Origin: Moniliella sp. 'wahieum'
Taxonomy: Eukaryota; Basidiomycota; Moniliellomycetes; Moniliellales; Moniliellaceae
Assembly (NCBI GenBank): GCA_003971905.1
Contig: RSEE01000028.1
Coordinates: 558,001-622,000 of the forward strand
DNA length: 64,000 bases
Direction of reading: 5' to 3'
Of this stretch, positions 47,670-58,466 are shown in pieces. The notes under the pieces were generated by a model that saw nothing but the letters and a program-made list of their open reading frames with translations, ran no database searches and was not told where the DNA came from. Position 1 is the first letter of the stretch; every line of letters begins with the position of its first letter. Made by a program: the position numbers and the translations under genes.

Positions 47670-49700
47670 ATGTCCACTGCCGCCCCGCAGCCCACCCCCA
47701 ACATCAGCCAACCCCAATCGAGCCGCCGCCCTCGCCCCCTCCCTTGGTCCCACCATGCCTCTTGGCTGGACAGCACCCCCTCCTGCCTCACCAAGCAGCC
47801 ATCCTTTCCTGGCCAACCGCTGGCCCGCCTGGCGTTGTCTCCCTTATCCCATCTACCCCCGCCTCTTCTCCAGGAGCCCCTGCTTCGTCTGCCCATCCCG
47901 CCCATTCTCCAGCCCCAGCGGGCATGGGGATGTCCTCAGCCATGATCCACTCCCCCTTTGCCCCATCCATTCCAGTCCCCACACCCCCGAGGTCGGTGGA
48001 CTACACGGTCGGATTGGTGGGTGCTCCCTTGGCGCAGCCCAAGGGCCTCCTGGTAGGCGGCCGACTCAACTGGTGTGACATGATTTGCCAAGCACTTGCC
48101 CAACAGTCCAATCCGCACATGGTTGTGCAAGACCTGTTTCTGTTTATGTGCCAGCTTTTTCCCGAGATTCGCGAATGGGCGGTTGGCAAAGATTGGGAGG
48201 TTAGTTTGCCCCGGTCGGTATGTCTTTAGTTGCTACCGTCTCATTGACTAACTTGGGCGGTTTATTTTCCTCTGTCTCCACAGGCCAAGGTTAAAAACCG
48301 TATCAAGTCCACGTTATCTATTAAAACCATATATTCTCCAAAGTTCCTCGCCCTTCCAATGTGCAGGGCAAAGGAGCCTGGTGGACCTTGACCCCGGAAG
48401 CCCTTGCTGAATGGCGGCAGGGAAAGAAGGCTGTGGTGGTGCGCTGCCCACCAGGCACTCTAATACGAACCCCCCTCGCTCAAACGCGACGGTCCAGGCT
48501 GCAGGTTCGGGCGGATCGACTCGTCCAAGCCCCAAGAAGAGTCGGGGGCATCCTCAGTCCCTTCCTACCAGTCGGTCAGCAGCTGTGCAACAGCCCTATT
48601 CCCCTCGTACCTGGTCCCAGTCCAGCATTGACAAGCTCTGCTCCACCTCCACTTGGAAGTTGCCCCCCCTTTCCGATGGGGATCCAGCATCCCAATTCGT
48701 TCGTAGGGCTATGATGGCAGGGTATTGCCCCTTCAACCCACACTCTACAGCTGATTGATACGGCCAATCTAACCACCACCTCAGCACCCTCCCTTGGTCT
48801 GCACTTTGGTGAGGCAGCCTCGACGTTGGCATCCATCTCCAACTCGCCTCCGGCCCAATTTCATCCGTTCGTCCCTACGAAGAATCCGGCTCATCAACCA
48901 TTAGGATCCTTTTTCCTGCGCGCCCTGTTGGCCCGCCATCACATCGCCCTCGTTGCCAAGTCCGCATTCCATCACGTACGTCGCATATCTGATCCTACTC
49001 AACAAGTGCTTACCTGGCTATGCTAACATGAATTGGTTCGGGTTCGGCTCAGTAATGGCTCACCGGAAGGTGGTCTGGCACTGCGCCGGCCATCGTTGTT
49101 GCCCGATGGGTCTGGCCTCAGTACCAGTCCATCGTATTCGCCGCAGCCGCCAAAGCCTAACCCGATGCGGGCCGAGATGGACGTGATATTTGGCTGGACG
49201 GGACAGGAGTCGTACGAGCACCGTGGCGTGATCAATGATGGCACCCCATCCACCCTCTCTTTCCCTTCCACTTTGTCGGTTGACAATGCTTCCCCTTGCT
49301 CGACTATGCGGCGGACCCGTACCCGTACCCGTACCCACCGGAACACAACTCAGGAGACAATGGTGTGCCCAGCCCAGCCCATTCCGACTCGAGCACAGAA
49401 CCAAGTATGTACTACAGGGATGGACAATCCCCTGAGGGAGCTCGACTCGCCCAGTGGCATCTCTTGTCCTTTGATGCCGATACAGGCGGATCCGATCTCT
49501 TCTTGTTTCATGGTATCCAACCTGATGGATGCGAGTGCGATGCCAGCTCGTTTGTCAAACCGTTTGCCCGGTGGACTACAGGGAGGAGAGCCCATTCACC
49601 CGCGGGCTCGCTCGCTCCGGGAACTGATGGCACCTTCTTTTATCGGCTCGTCTTTATCTTACCGGCTACCCCTCCACGTAAGATGAGGATAGGGCCGATC
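47670..49700 (+). CDS. Forkhead (winged-helix) transcription factor
   Basis: ATG 47670 begins MSTAAPQPTPNISQPQSSRR, and the first 130 residues are Pro/Ser-rich. A divergent forkhead domain is at about 48065-48420: LNWCDMICQALAQQSNPHMV, VQDLFLFMCQLFPEIREWAV, GKDWE, then after intron 48200-48283 (GTTAGT, GACTAAC, CACAG) AKVKNRIKSTLSI in the place of the recognition helix NSIRHNLSL. VPRPSNVQGKGAWWTLTPEA follows after a shift; GKGAWW is the forkhead hallmark. The remaining 400 residues are low-complexity (YPYPYPPEHNSG near 49310). Frames change near 48330, 48425, 48740 and 49280. The end is 49686 or 49709. The target genes cannot be told. Some recognition-helix residues differ from classical forkheads. 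Confidence 0.87.
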
Positions 49701-50019
49701 CGGTCCTGATCAAGAGTCCCTTCAAGCTTCTTCAAGCTTCACTAGTCATTGATTGAGACTCAGGATGATATATGATACTCCAGCGCCCGATCGCCACACA
49801 CACAAGTCAAGGTGTCTTGGCTTGCTACTTGTTCCCCCATTTTTCTTGGATTACTGTTTTTAATGCCTGTTCCCAACCGTTATTCGCGTTATTTTTACTT
49901 TGGCCTGCCTATCTTTCTTGCCTACCTTGCATCCATCCCCGTATCCCGTATCCCGTTTATCTCTCACTTACACCATCGGCGTGGTACACGTGGTACATGT
50001 TACTTTTCGGTTTCCCCAC

Positions 50020-50098
50020 CATCGTCCATCCATCCGTCCATCTCCACCCCATCCATCCATCCATCTATCCATCCGTCTATCTACCCATCCACCATCCA
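50020..50098. repeat. CCAT/CATC microsatellite
   Basis: Imperfect tetranucleotide repeats (CCATCCATCCATC with CCGTC and CTATC variants) over about 80 bases. Confidence 0.85.
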
Positions 50099-50547
50099 CG
50101 CTCTGTACCATCTTTTGTTCTACATTGATATTGATTCTCCTCGCTGTGCATATGCGTTCAATATGGAACGTTGAGGTGGGTCGATTGAAATAGTAAACGC
50201 CAGCGGCGGGCCGAAAGGTAGCAAAAGGGAAGACGGCGGCAGGATGACTATGTGATCCTTCAAGCTTGCCAGAAAGGAGGGGACAGAGGACGATGCTTAC
50301 CCCGGGTACCTTAGTACCCATCTTAGTTTGGTAGAGCTAGTTGACTGCCACGCACAGTCGTACGACGGCAGCCTCTCTTCATCCGGCGCCATGCCCCGCC
50401 GCAAGCCTTCGCCGCAAGCTCAGCAGTACGATCGTAGCCAACAACTATGCTTTCACGCCCACATTTTCATCCCAAGAAGCTCGTCCACACCCACGAAACT
50501 AATGCAAAGGATTCGCATAGCTCCCACCGGGAGGTTCATGCATAAGA

Positions 50548-50592
50548 GGAAAAGGAAACAGAAGAAGAAAAAAAAAGAAAAAAAGAAAAAAG
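50548..50592. repeat. Purine-only A/G tract
   Basis: Forty-odd bases of almost pure A and G (GAAGAAGAAAAAAAAAG, then AAAAAAAG and AAAAAAGAG runs). A likely nucleosome-poor element or slippage site. Confidence 0.8.
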
Positions 50593-50739
50593 AGAACAGA
50601 TTGGGCTTGCTAGATTCGATCGTTCGGTCAAAGCAAGCCAAAAGGTGCCGGGCGCTTAAAGCTTCGGGTTCACCTTACCTTAGGCCTTAGGCCTTTAGGG
50701 GTGCATGGAACAGACGACAATGTCTGGTAGCTTGCCACA

Positions 50740-52862
50740 TTAAGCCGCCGCCGGATCGGGGTCAGCGGCGCGACAGGGATCGAGGCACGGGGCTGTTGGT
50801 CCCGTGTCATGGCCTGCAACGAACGCAACAACGTATCCGACCACAGCGGTTCCGCCGCATCGTTCGACTCGGACTGGCGGAACAGGTCCGCGAGCGGGTC
50901 GGTGCCATCCTGCGGCGCACGACGTAGTTCCTCCGAACGGCGCAGACCTAATTTGGTCCATACCTGGTCCAAGGCTTGCACTAGGTGGTGCACGTCGGCC
51001 GAGGTATGGCCCGGAGTCGGGGTGATGCGCAGACGTTCGTGACCCTTGGGCACAGTGGGGAAGTTGATTGGTAACGTAGCAGCCGTGTTCCTCGAGTAAC
51101 AGATCCGATGCCGCCTTGGCCTTGGCCGCATCGCCAACGAGAACAGGCACAATGTGCGAAGGGTTGTGTTCGAGTGGAATGCCAGCCTGGCTTAGCAGAC
51201 GAACCGTTTCGCGCGTACGGACTTGCTGCGCAATGCGCGACTCGTTGCTTTCCATCAACACTTCGACGCCGTCCGGGCTCCGGTAACCACATGCGGCGGA
51301 AGCGTCGTACTAAAGATAAACTGAGGCGCATAGGAACGAATCATGTCGATAAACCGGTTGGATCCAGCCACGTATCCACCCACGTTCCCGTACGCCTTGC
51401 CCAACGTGCCTGTGATGATGTCAATCCGATCCATCAGCGTCGGCTTCTCCCCCGGCTGGGCACCACCGCGCACCTGCACATCCCAATCGAGATGTTCAGC
51501 AACACCAGCCCCACGCGGACCGTACATCCCACCGCGTGCACCTCGTCCAAAACGTTAACGCCCCGTACTTCTCTGCCAGCTCAATCGTCTTTTCAATGTG
51601 ACCCACAGTACCCGACATGGAGTACACCGATTCAAACGCAATTAGCTTCGGCACATCAATCGGGAGAGAAGCCAGTTTGGCTTCCAGGTCAGCCATATCG
51701 TTGTGCTTGTAGATCAACTTCTTGGAACGACCATGGCGGATGCCGTTGATCATACTCGCATGGTTCATCTCATCCGACAAATCACACAGTCCGGAAGCTT
51801 GGATCCCAAGAAGCCCAGCGTCGCATCGTTGGCAGCATAGCAGGAACCAAAGACCAAAGCGCCATCCTTACGATGCAACTGCGCCAACCGTTCTTCCAGA
51901 TCCTCCACCGCACTGTTGTGCCCGGCAATGTTGCGCGTACCACCGGCACCAGCTCCGTACTTGAACAAGGATTCTTGCATTGCCGCCAAGGCACGAGGAT
52001 GACGGGACATGTTCTGGTAGTCGTTCGAACACCACACTGTGATCTCATACTCCTCGTTTTGAAGATGGCCACGAGGCGCGACCAGCGAGACGATTGATGT
52101 TGTTAAAGTACCGGTACGACTTGTCGGTATGCTTGGCAGAGAGTTGGTTATGATAAAACAGTTCATAGTCGAATCCCGGCGCTTGCTTCAGCTTCGGAGC
52201 CGGGATCGGCCCGAGCCCCGAACCAGGCTTGCGCACTTGCTTCACCACCGCACGACGACGAGCAGCAGCGAGCTGGGCTTTGGCCTGGGCTGCCGCCTCG
52301 TCGGCCGGTTGAAGCGGGGCTTTCCCTTCGAGCGTCGCTTGCTCCACCGCGGCTGCCGCAGCGACGTGCGGACACTTGGACGCATCGCCATGGCCATTGG
52401 TCAGCACACCCTGCGTAGCGTGGATGCGTGACAGCTCGTCCGAGGGCGAGTCTTGGTCCAGGGGCGACGCTTGGCCAGCATGAGCCGAGGTGGACATGCT
52501 GCGGGCCTGGCCAGCGCCGGCACCAGCAAAGGGGCACCCCGACGCACGCGGCGAGGCGACCTTGTTGCTCTTGGCAAAAATGAGCGCATTGAGCGAGCCG
52601 CCGTACACAGCCGATCCAGCCGCAACGCTCATGGCAATCTCCTCGTGGCCCGGGATGGACGCGAGGTCGTACTGGCTCAGGTCAATCTGGTCACGGATGG
52701 CAGCCGACATGACGGGCAGCGCTGGGCGCTGACGGCGAGACGGGTGGGGCCGCCCGGGATGAGGGCGGTGGTAGACATGGCACGCAGCTGGGCCATGGAG
52801 GTGTGGCCGAGGAACGGGCAGGAAGTGCGCAGCGAGCGCAGCGCATTCATGCTGCGGTCCAT
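50740..52862 (-). CDS. HEM1: 5-aminolevulinate synthase, mitochondrial
   Basis: Condenses glycine and succinyl-CoA, the first step of haem synthesis in the mitochondrial matrix, using PLP. ATG 52862 ([20 protein letters not shown]) starts a long presequence region with CPF-type haem-regulatory motifs: SCPFLG, GCPFAG and KCPHVA (about residues 16, 110 and 165). The catalytic core begins [20 protein letters not shown]. It continues [34 protein letters not shown] and [20 protein letters not shown]. The PLP lysine is in [14 protein letters not shown] (about 51400). The end region has HIVPVLVGD, then [20 protein letters not shown]. One-base shifts at about 52690, 52070, 51775, 51550, 51270 and 51075. 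The stop is either 50740 or 50670. The PLP lysine is intact. Confidence 0.95.
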
Positions 52863-55143
52863 CGTGGAGGTGGGGGTGGTGGGGGAGCGAGAGAGAGGGT
52901 GCAAGGGTGGCCGAGAAGAACCGGAGGGCGCTGGGGGGGTGCGGAGAAAAAGTGAATTGAAACAAAGCACCACGCTTCCCCAACACGGAGCAGGCAGCAG
53001 ACGGGCAGTGTGCTGCTAGTGGCGCGGAGGCAGTGGCCGGGTGGCTCGTGGGGGACCGGTGATCGATGACCGAGCCTCGCCGAAAGGCACAAGGGCAGTG
53101 GCGAGGCGCGTGCGGTTACTAATGGGCACAAGCGCCGCCCCGACACGGTCTCTGTCTGGGCCGGGTCGCCGCGGCGGCTGAAAAGGACCGGAGGCGGGGC
53201 AGGCGCCATGCCCGCCACTGAGTAACTGAGTACAGACATCTGACAGCCACTAGTCACATCTCCGCTGAGTCCATTTCGTCTTGATGATCCATTCGGCTCG
53301 CCTCGCCACTGCCTGGCCGCGACACGCGACACCCGTCTTCCCTTGGCCTGATTCGACTCGATCCTTCCGGCCTTCGTCTGTCCTTGGCCAGTTACCGGTT
53401 ACTAAAACTGGCCTGTGACATGTGAGCCCCCAGTTTCTCGCTCCTCCGGCTCAGCCATAGTACGTACAACATACCCACACCCCATGGCACTGCATAATAA
53501 CTAACACCAACAAAGCCCACTCTAGTCACTCTAGCCACTGATATAACAGATCAAGTCGATGAGGTCACCCCGCTCGCCACATGCCATCTTGATGGCTTTG
53601 CATCTTTGCTTTTCACATTTGCTTGAGTGGCAGAGTTTGGTTACTGAGGGGCTCAATCTCGCTCTCATCACCGACACGCCCCAGAGTATAGCTGGTCGTT
53701 GACGGATCCGCGATCTCCTCCTGGTCCGCACGCTTCTCACCCTGCCCCCTCCGACGTATCTGCCGTGAGACCTTGTACAAAGGTGCGGTGAGGATGCCTC
53801 GCAGTCGTCCCGCTAACACAGTCTACTAGCACTCACCAAAGTGTGCCTGAGACTGCCCCACGTCTCTCTGATGTGGCTGAAAGACGGTCCCTCGAGGATC
53901 AAAAGGTGTGAGACGCGTGCGGAAAACCTGCTAACATCGCTTCGTCGTACATCGTGTACTGTACCACGGATCTCAAGACTGTGATTGGAAGATCCATACA
54001 GGTGGCTCTCCATGCCGCCCATTGCCGATACTATCGTCATTTCTCTACCCGTGTAGTGTATCTTTGACTTCCTTTGTGGCACTTGTTGGCTCCTCTCCCT
54101 TCTCGTCTCCCTGATACGAGGATGTCGGCAAAGATCTGCACTTGAGCTTAATTGGGAACGAAAACGATAGAGGGGAAAAGCAAGGTGAAAAAGGCCCTAC
54201 AATACAGTAATGAAATGCTTCTCGTGCTTCTCGAGGGTAGAAGCAGTGTACCGTGCCCATGACGGAGGAGAGAGAGGGAAAAAGTGGAGGCCACAGGCAT
54301 AGTATACCGTACGAGTGCGATGTGGAGGCGCATATGCTAGTTCCTGGTGTAAAGAGACTGCTTATAGCACACTTTTTCATACTCAATGAGTGTTCCCGGC
54401 TCCTGTTGGTGAAAGGACCATAGCATTATACGCGCCTGCTTCTAGTTCCCCCCGCTTTCCTCTAAAGTGGGTCGGTAAGAAACTCGCCCCATCATCACAA
54501 CTTGAACCGGATACGAGTCCGACCTTGTATACATGCTATACCCGTGCAATCACAACTTATGTGCATGATGGCGGGTTAAGCGCCGCCGACTGAAAATAGT
54601 GTCATAGAACAGTTTGGGAGTGGGGGGGGGTATCCGATAGAGAGAGATAACTAATATATGTTTAACCAGTGACTCGCCAATCATTTATCGACCCCATGAG
54701 ATATGGTAGAGGGAAGAGTGAGAGTGAGGTCTGCAGCTCAAAATGCTCAATCCTAAAAGCTAAAAATTAAGGTCTTTCACCATGCCGATCATCAATCGTG
54801 GAAACGTGATTCAGTGGACAACAGGGGGAGGAAAAGGAAATCGGTGCTCTTCTGGAACGAAGGGAAGGGAAGTGAGGACAAGAGAGCTGGTGGGACAAGA
54901 GGTAACGGTACAGAGTATTTCTACTTCACGCCGGTCGGCAAGTACTCATCCAACAACCGGGTGCATCAAAGAGGATCAGGGAATGAGAGACGAACAAAGA
55001 CAAACGAAACAAGCGTCAAGGGAGCCAGGGACGTGAGAAAGGGAAGAAAAACGGTGCTAGGCGGAGGCGGGTCAAGAAACGTGTGCTTTTAGTACGGTAG
55101 GTCAATGGAAAAAAGGAGTCCTGATGGTCGTTGGTCCATCAGC
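52863..55143. other. Long spacer
   Basis: The first 470 bases are the GC-rich ALAS upstream region. The rest shows no recognisable gene. Motifs seen: CGGTTACTAA and GTTACCGGTTACT near 53390, TGTGACATGTGAG at 53412, and a G-run near 54620. The region 54780-55090 is purine-rich and open in two plus frames, without motifs. Confidence 0.5.
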
Positions 55144-57007
55144 TCAGCTCAATGTGGAAAGAAGCTCACCCCCTTGACCAGCAAGGTAGTGGCCGACATC
55201 CTGGTAGAGTTCTACCAGTTCCTCGGGTTGAAGCCCCGCAATGGCCATCTCCAAGACCGACTTGACTGAAGAATGATGCTGGCGGATCAGGGCCGTGTAA
55301 TACGTATAGGCCCATAAGCCCATGAGGAACTGACAGTCAAACCGGTCAGTCAAGCCGCCATGACCAGGGATAGAATCACCAATCTTTGATCCCATAGGCG
55401 CGTTTGAATCCGAGGCAAAGAACCCCCCAAACGGTCCGACGAGCGAAGCGAAGGAAGCCATGACTAGCGTGTGGAACTGGAAGAGCGTGTAGGGCACATG
55501 CGTGACTGCCGTACCACCCGTTACAGGGCTCAGCAGAATCGTGGCCAGTGTTGCTGCCCACTGCGGTAGCGCAAAACTGTGCCAATGAAACGCGGGGTTG
55601 CGTTCGCAGGTCATCTGGCTCCAAGCGTTCTCCCCCAGCGATCTAGCAGGGCAGACCTGGATCATAATCATAAGCGAAGTAAGTCAGTATGGTGCGTGGA
55701 GAGGGGGGGGGGGGAGGAGGGTGCGGTGCGAAAATGTAGGAGGTGAGAAAGAAGACGAACCATGTAGTTGAAGTGCTGGAATAAAGAGCCCCAAAGTAGG
55801 CAAAGATGACCGTGATGACAAACGCACCCACAAAGCCTTCTCGCGTCTTTTTAGGGGAGAGGGAGATGAGTTGGGTACGCCCAAAGAGCATCCCGCAAAC
55901 GTAGGCAAAAACATCATTGCAAATGATCAGCGAGGCCGGTACCCAAAACCAGATGAGACCCTCCAGGATCGAGTTGACCATGAAATGGCTGCTGCCCACA
56001 ATGAGGAAAAGCGTCATGTGGATCCAGGCAAAGAGGCCAAACTGGGTTTGAAGGTTGTCTCTTCGCAAATGAAGAATGAATGCCATGAACCCAAGACGTA
56101 GAGCATTAGGCTCAGGAATCGATGGCTTTGAGCAAAGGGGACAAAGTAGACCGTCTCATCGTACACAATGTGTTTCAGGTAGTACACCAACGATTCCCCA
56201 TACAGGTAGTAGTTTGCAATGCTAAACATGTACCACGACAAGGTTTTGTTCCACATGGCTTCTTTCCGAGCCGCTGGTTGGTCGTCTAGCGAAATGGGAC
56301 CCCTATTAGGAAGGTCGAACAGATTGACAATCTCCTTGTACACAATGGTGGCCAAAACGGTAACCAATAAGATCATGTATGGGTGCCCCAGCAGCAAGAG
56401 CGTAATAAAGCCCCCAATCATTGCAAACGTAAGGATGGTACGTTGGTACACCTTGGTCCAGAAAGCTTCATTCGCCTGTCGCCTTTTCTGCTCCTCTGCC
56501 TGTGCGTTGGCAACAGGAAGAGTGTCCACAGCCGAAGCGGCGGGGACGACAGTAGACTTTTTTGTTGTACCTCCTCGTGCAATGCGGTATCGCTAAAGTC
56601 GGCGAGGACAATTGGACCTTTCTTCTCACCCTCGGTAGGTATCAGCTCCCGGGTCGGGAGCAGGGGGGAGGATGAGGGTGTACTGGGTGTAGGAGTGGTT
56701 CCCTCATCCACGGCGTGGTGCAAATCCAGGGGCGAATGGGGTGGGGAAAGAGCTCCATCCCGCTCGGAAGATGATCCATGGAGGGCGATGCGCTTCGCTG
56801 GGGTGAAAGGGGAATGAAGGGTCCCTGTGGTGCCTTCAACCAGAGATCCTTTCCCTCCGGGTGCAGTGTTGGGGCTGTGGGAGCATCCAACACCACTTTT
56901 TCTTCTTTAGAAGAATGGGGCAGCGCCGAGGAGGGGAGAGGAAGGGAAGTGGACGGGGGAGAGGAGTCCTCACCTTCAACGATCAGTGCTTCAAAGGGGT
57001 TGGGCAT
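55144..57007 (-). CDS. CDS1: Phosphatidate cytidylyltransferase (CDP-diacylglycerol synthase)
   Basis: Makes CDP-diacylglycerol from CTP and phosphatidate in the ER membrane, for phosphatidylinositol and related lipids. ATG 57007 begins MPNPFEALIVEGEDS. A disordered 150-residue N-terminus follows, then NEAFWTKVYQRTILTFAMIG and the first transmembrane helices. Later come VPASLIICNDVFAYVCGMLF and LISLSPKKTREGFVGAFVIT. Intron 55760-55657 (GTTCGT...TCCAG) precedes VCPARSLGENAWSQMTCERN. The family signature [25 protein letters not shown] (about 55410-55340) is complete once a one-base shift is allowed. The stop is TGA at 55144. Other shifts at about 56580, 56700 and 56050. About 585 aa, longer than yeast Cds1 because of the N-terminus. 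Confidence 0.95.
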
Positions 57008-58466
57008 GGCACAGCCAGACCTGTGGTGGGTAGGGTGTGGGTGTAAGTGTGTTGGGTGGGTGTGCGGAGCAATGGAGCGTGCTCAACACGCGGGGACGGC
57101 CGCGGCAGTGAGTAGGGGGGTAGTAGGGGACAAGGCGAGCGGTGGCGAGGACAGGATGAATGGATTGACTTGGTGGTCAAGCGCCGTGAGAAGGATGGGA
57201 GGAGCTGGAGGGGCGAAGAAATGGGCAAGCGGGGACGAGGATGGGGTGGGGGGGTAAACGGAAGCGCCGCCGCAAGGGGCGAAACGCCTATGGGAGCTTC
57301 AAGCTTCAAGCTTGATTTTCTTCGCACGTGCGGGGTTGGTGGGGACACTGGCCCTGCGCGCTCGCGCACGCGCCCCTGCTGCTGAAACCGTACCGAGTCG
57401 GATGTATTGACTATCGATTGTCTTCTCCCAACCTCCGAGGTCCAACGTCCAAAAACTCACTTGGACACCCACCAACGCCGAAGCGATATTCCAAAAGCTC
57501 AGTGCGATCAGCGATCAACTGATCGTTCGACTCGAGGTCTTCTCGGGCTTTGGACGTTGCACGTTGAAGTGACTGCTGGACTGCTGAGTACCCCCGCTGA
57601 CTAGTAACTAGGTAACTCGCACTCTTCAGGGTGACTGCGAGTGCTACTTTTTGGCGCCACGCCCACAGACAGACAGACAGCGACTAGCGAGATCTGAGAA
57701 TGTCCCAACACTGCGACGGAGATTGGGGAGATCCCAGGGATGCATGATGCATAGCCGATGATCTGGATGATCATTCGATCATTAATTCATTCACCACAAT
57801 TGCCACTTGGGAATCTAAGCCTCAGATCTCAGACTGGGATCTCAGATGTGATTCATGTGACATGTGACATGTTTGCGGGGCCATAACGCAGAAAGAGTAC
57901 CAGACCCCACAGCGCATCTGCGTTGTGGCGCACGTGACGTGGAGAAGATAGCGTCGTTCAACGTTCACGCGTTCACATGCGTTCCGTGTGCTCAGTACTC
58001 AGTAGGTGCCAAGCTCCAACGGCAGAAGATGGATAGGGTTGCCACACCCACCTACGCATGCTTTAGTAGTCTTAGTAGTCACTTGAGCTCCCTCCGCCAC
58101 TCCCCTCCTATGTTGGCACAGAAGCCGCGCCATGCAGAAGCGTCGGCGTGGCACACAGTTGGCGGGGGTGTATCCATGTGACTTGCGCCGCTGTATGCCA
58201 ACAAGGAAATCACTTTGGTCTTCTCCGATCTCACCCAGCAATGCGTATGCAGCCAGCAGTCATCGACCGTGGGGGTGAGCAAAAAACCACAGGAATCCCA
58301 GTAGTACTCCCACTATACTACGTCCTGTTAATGCGGTTGAGAGAGCTCTACGGAATCGACAGGCTGCATCATCTGTAGGGCAGAAAAGAAAGAGAGAGAA
58401 AACTAGAGAGGGGGGGAGGGCGTAATACATACAACACAAAGTGGTCCCTCGCACTCCTGTGATGGT
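57008..58466. other. Spacer
   Basis: The CDS1 upstream region and then repeat words: CTTCAAGCTTCAAGCTTGA at 57298-57316, TTGCACGTTGAAGTG at 57557, CAGACAGACAGACAG at 57666-57680, GGATGCATGATGCATAG at 57738-57754, TGTGACATGTGACATG at 57856-57871, and CGTTCAACGTTCACG at 57956. No gene recognised. Confidence 0.55.

Larger units (their letters stand above)
49701..50739. other. Spacer
   Basis: No gene seen. Contents: CTTCAAGCTTCTTCAAGCTTC at 49720-49740, the CATC/CCAT microsatellite at 50020-50098, GGTACC words near 50310, a purine tract at 50548-50592 and CTTAGGCCTTAGGCCTT at 50679-50695. Confidence 0.55.
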
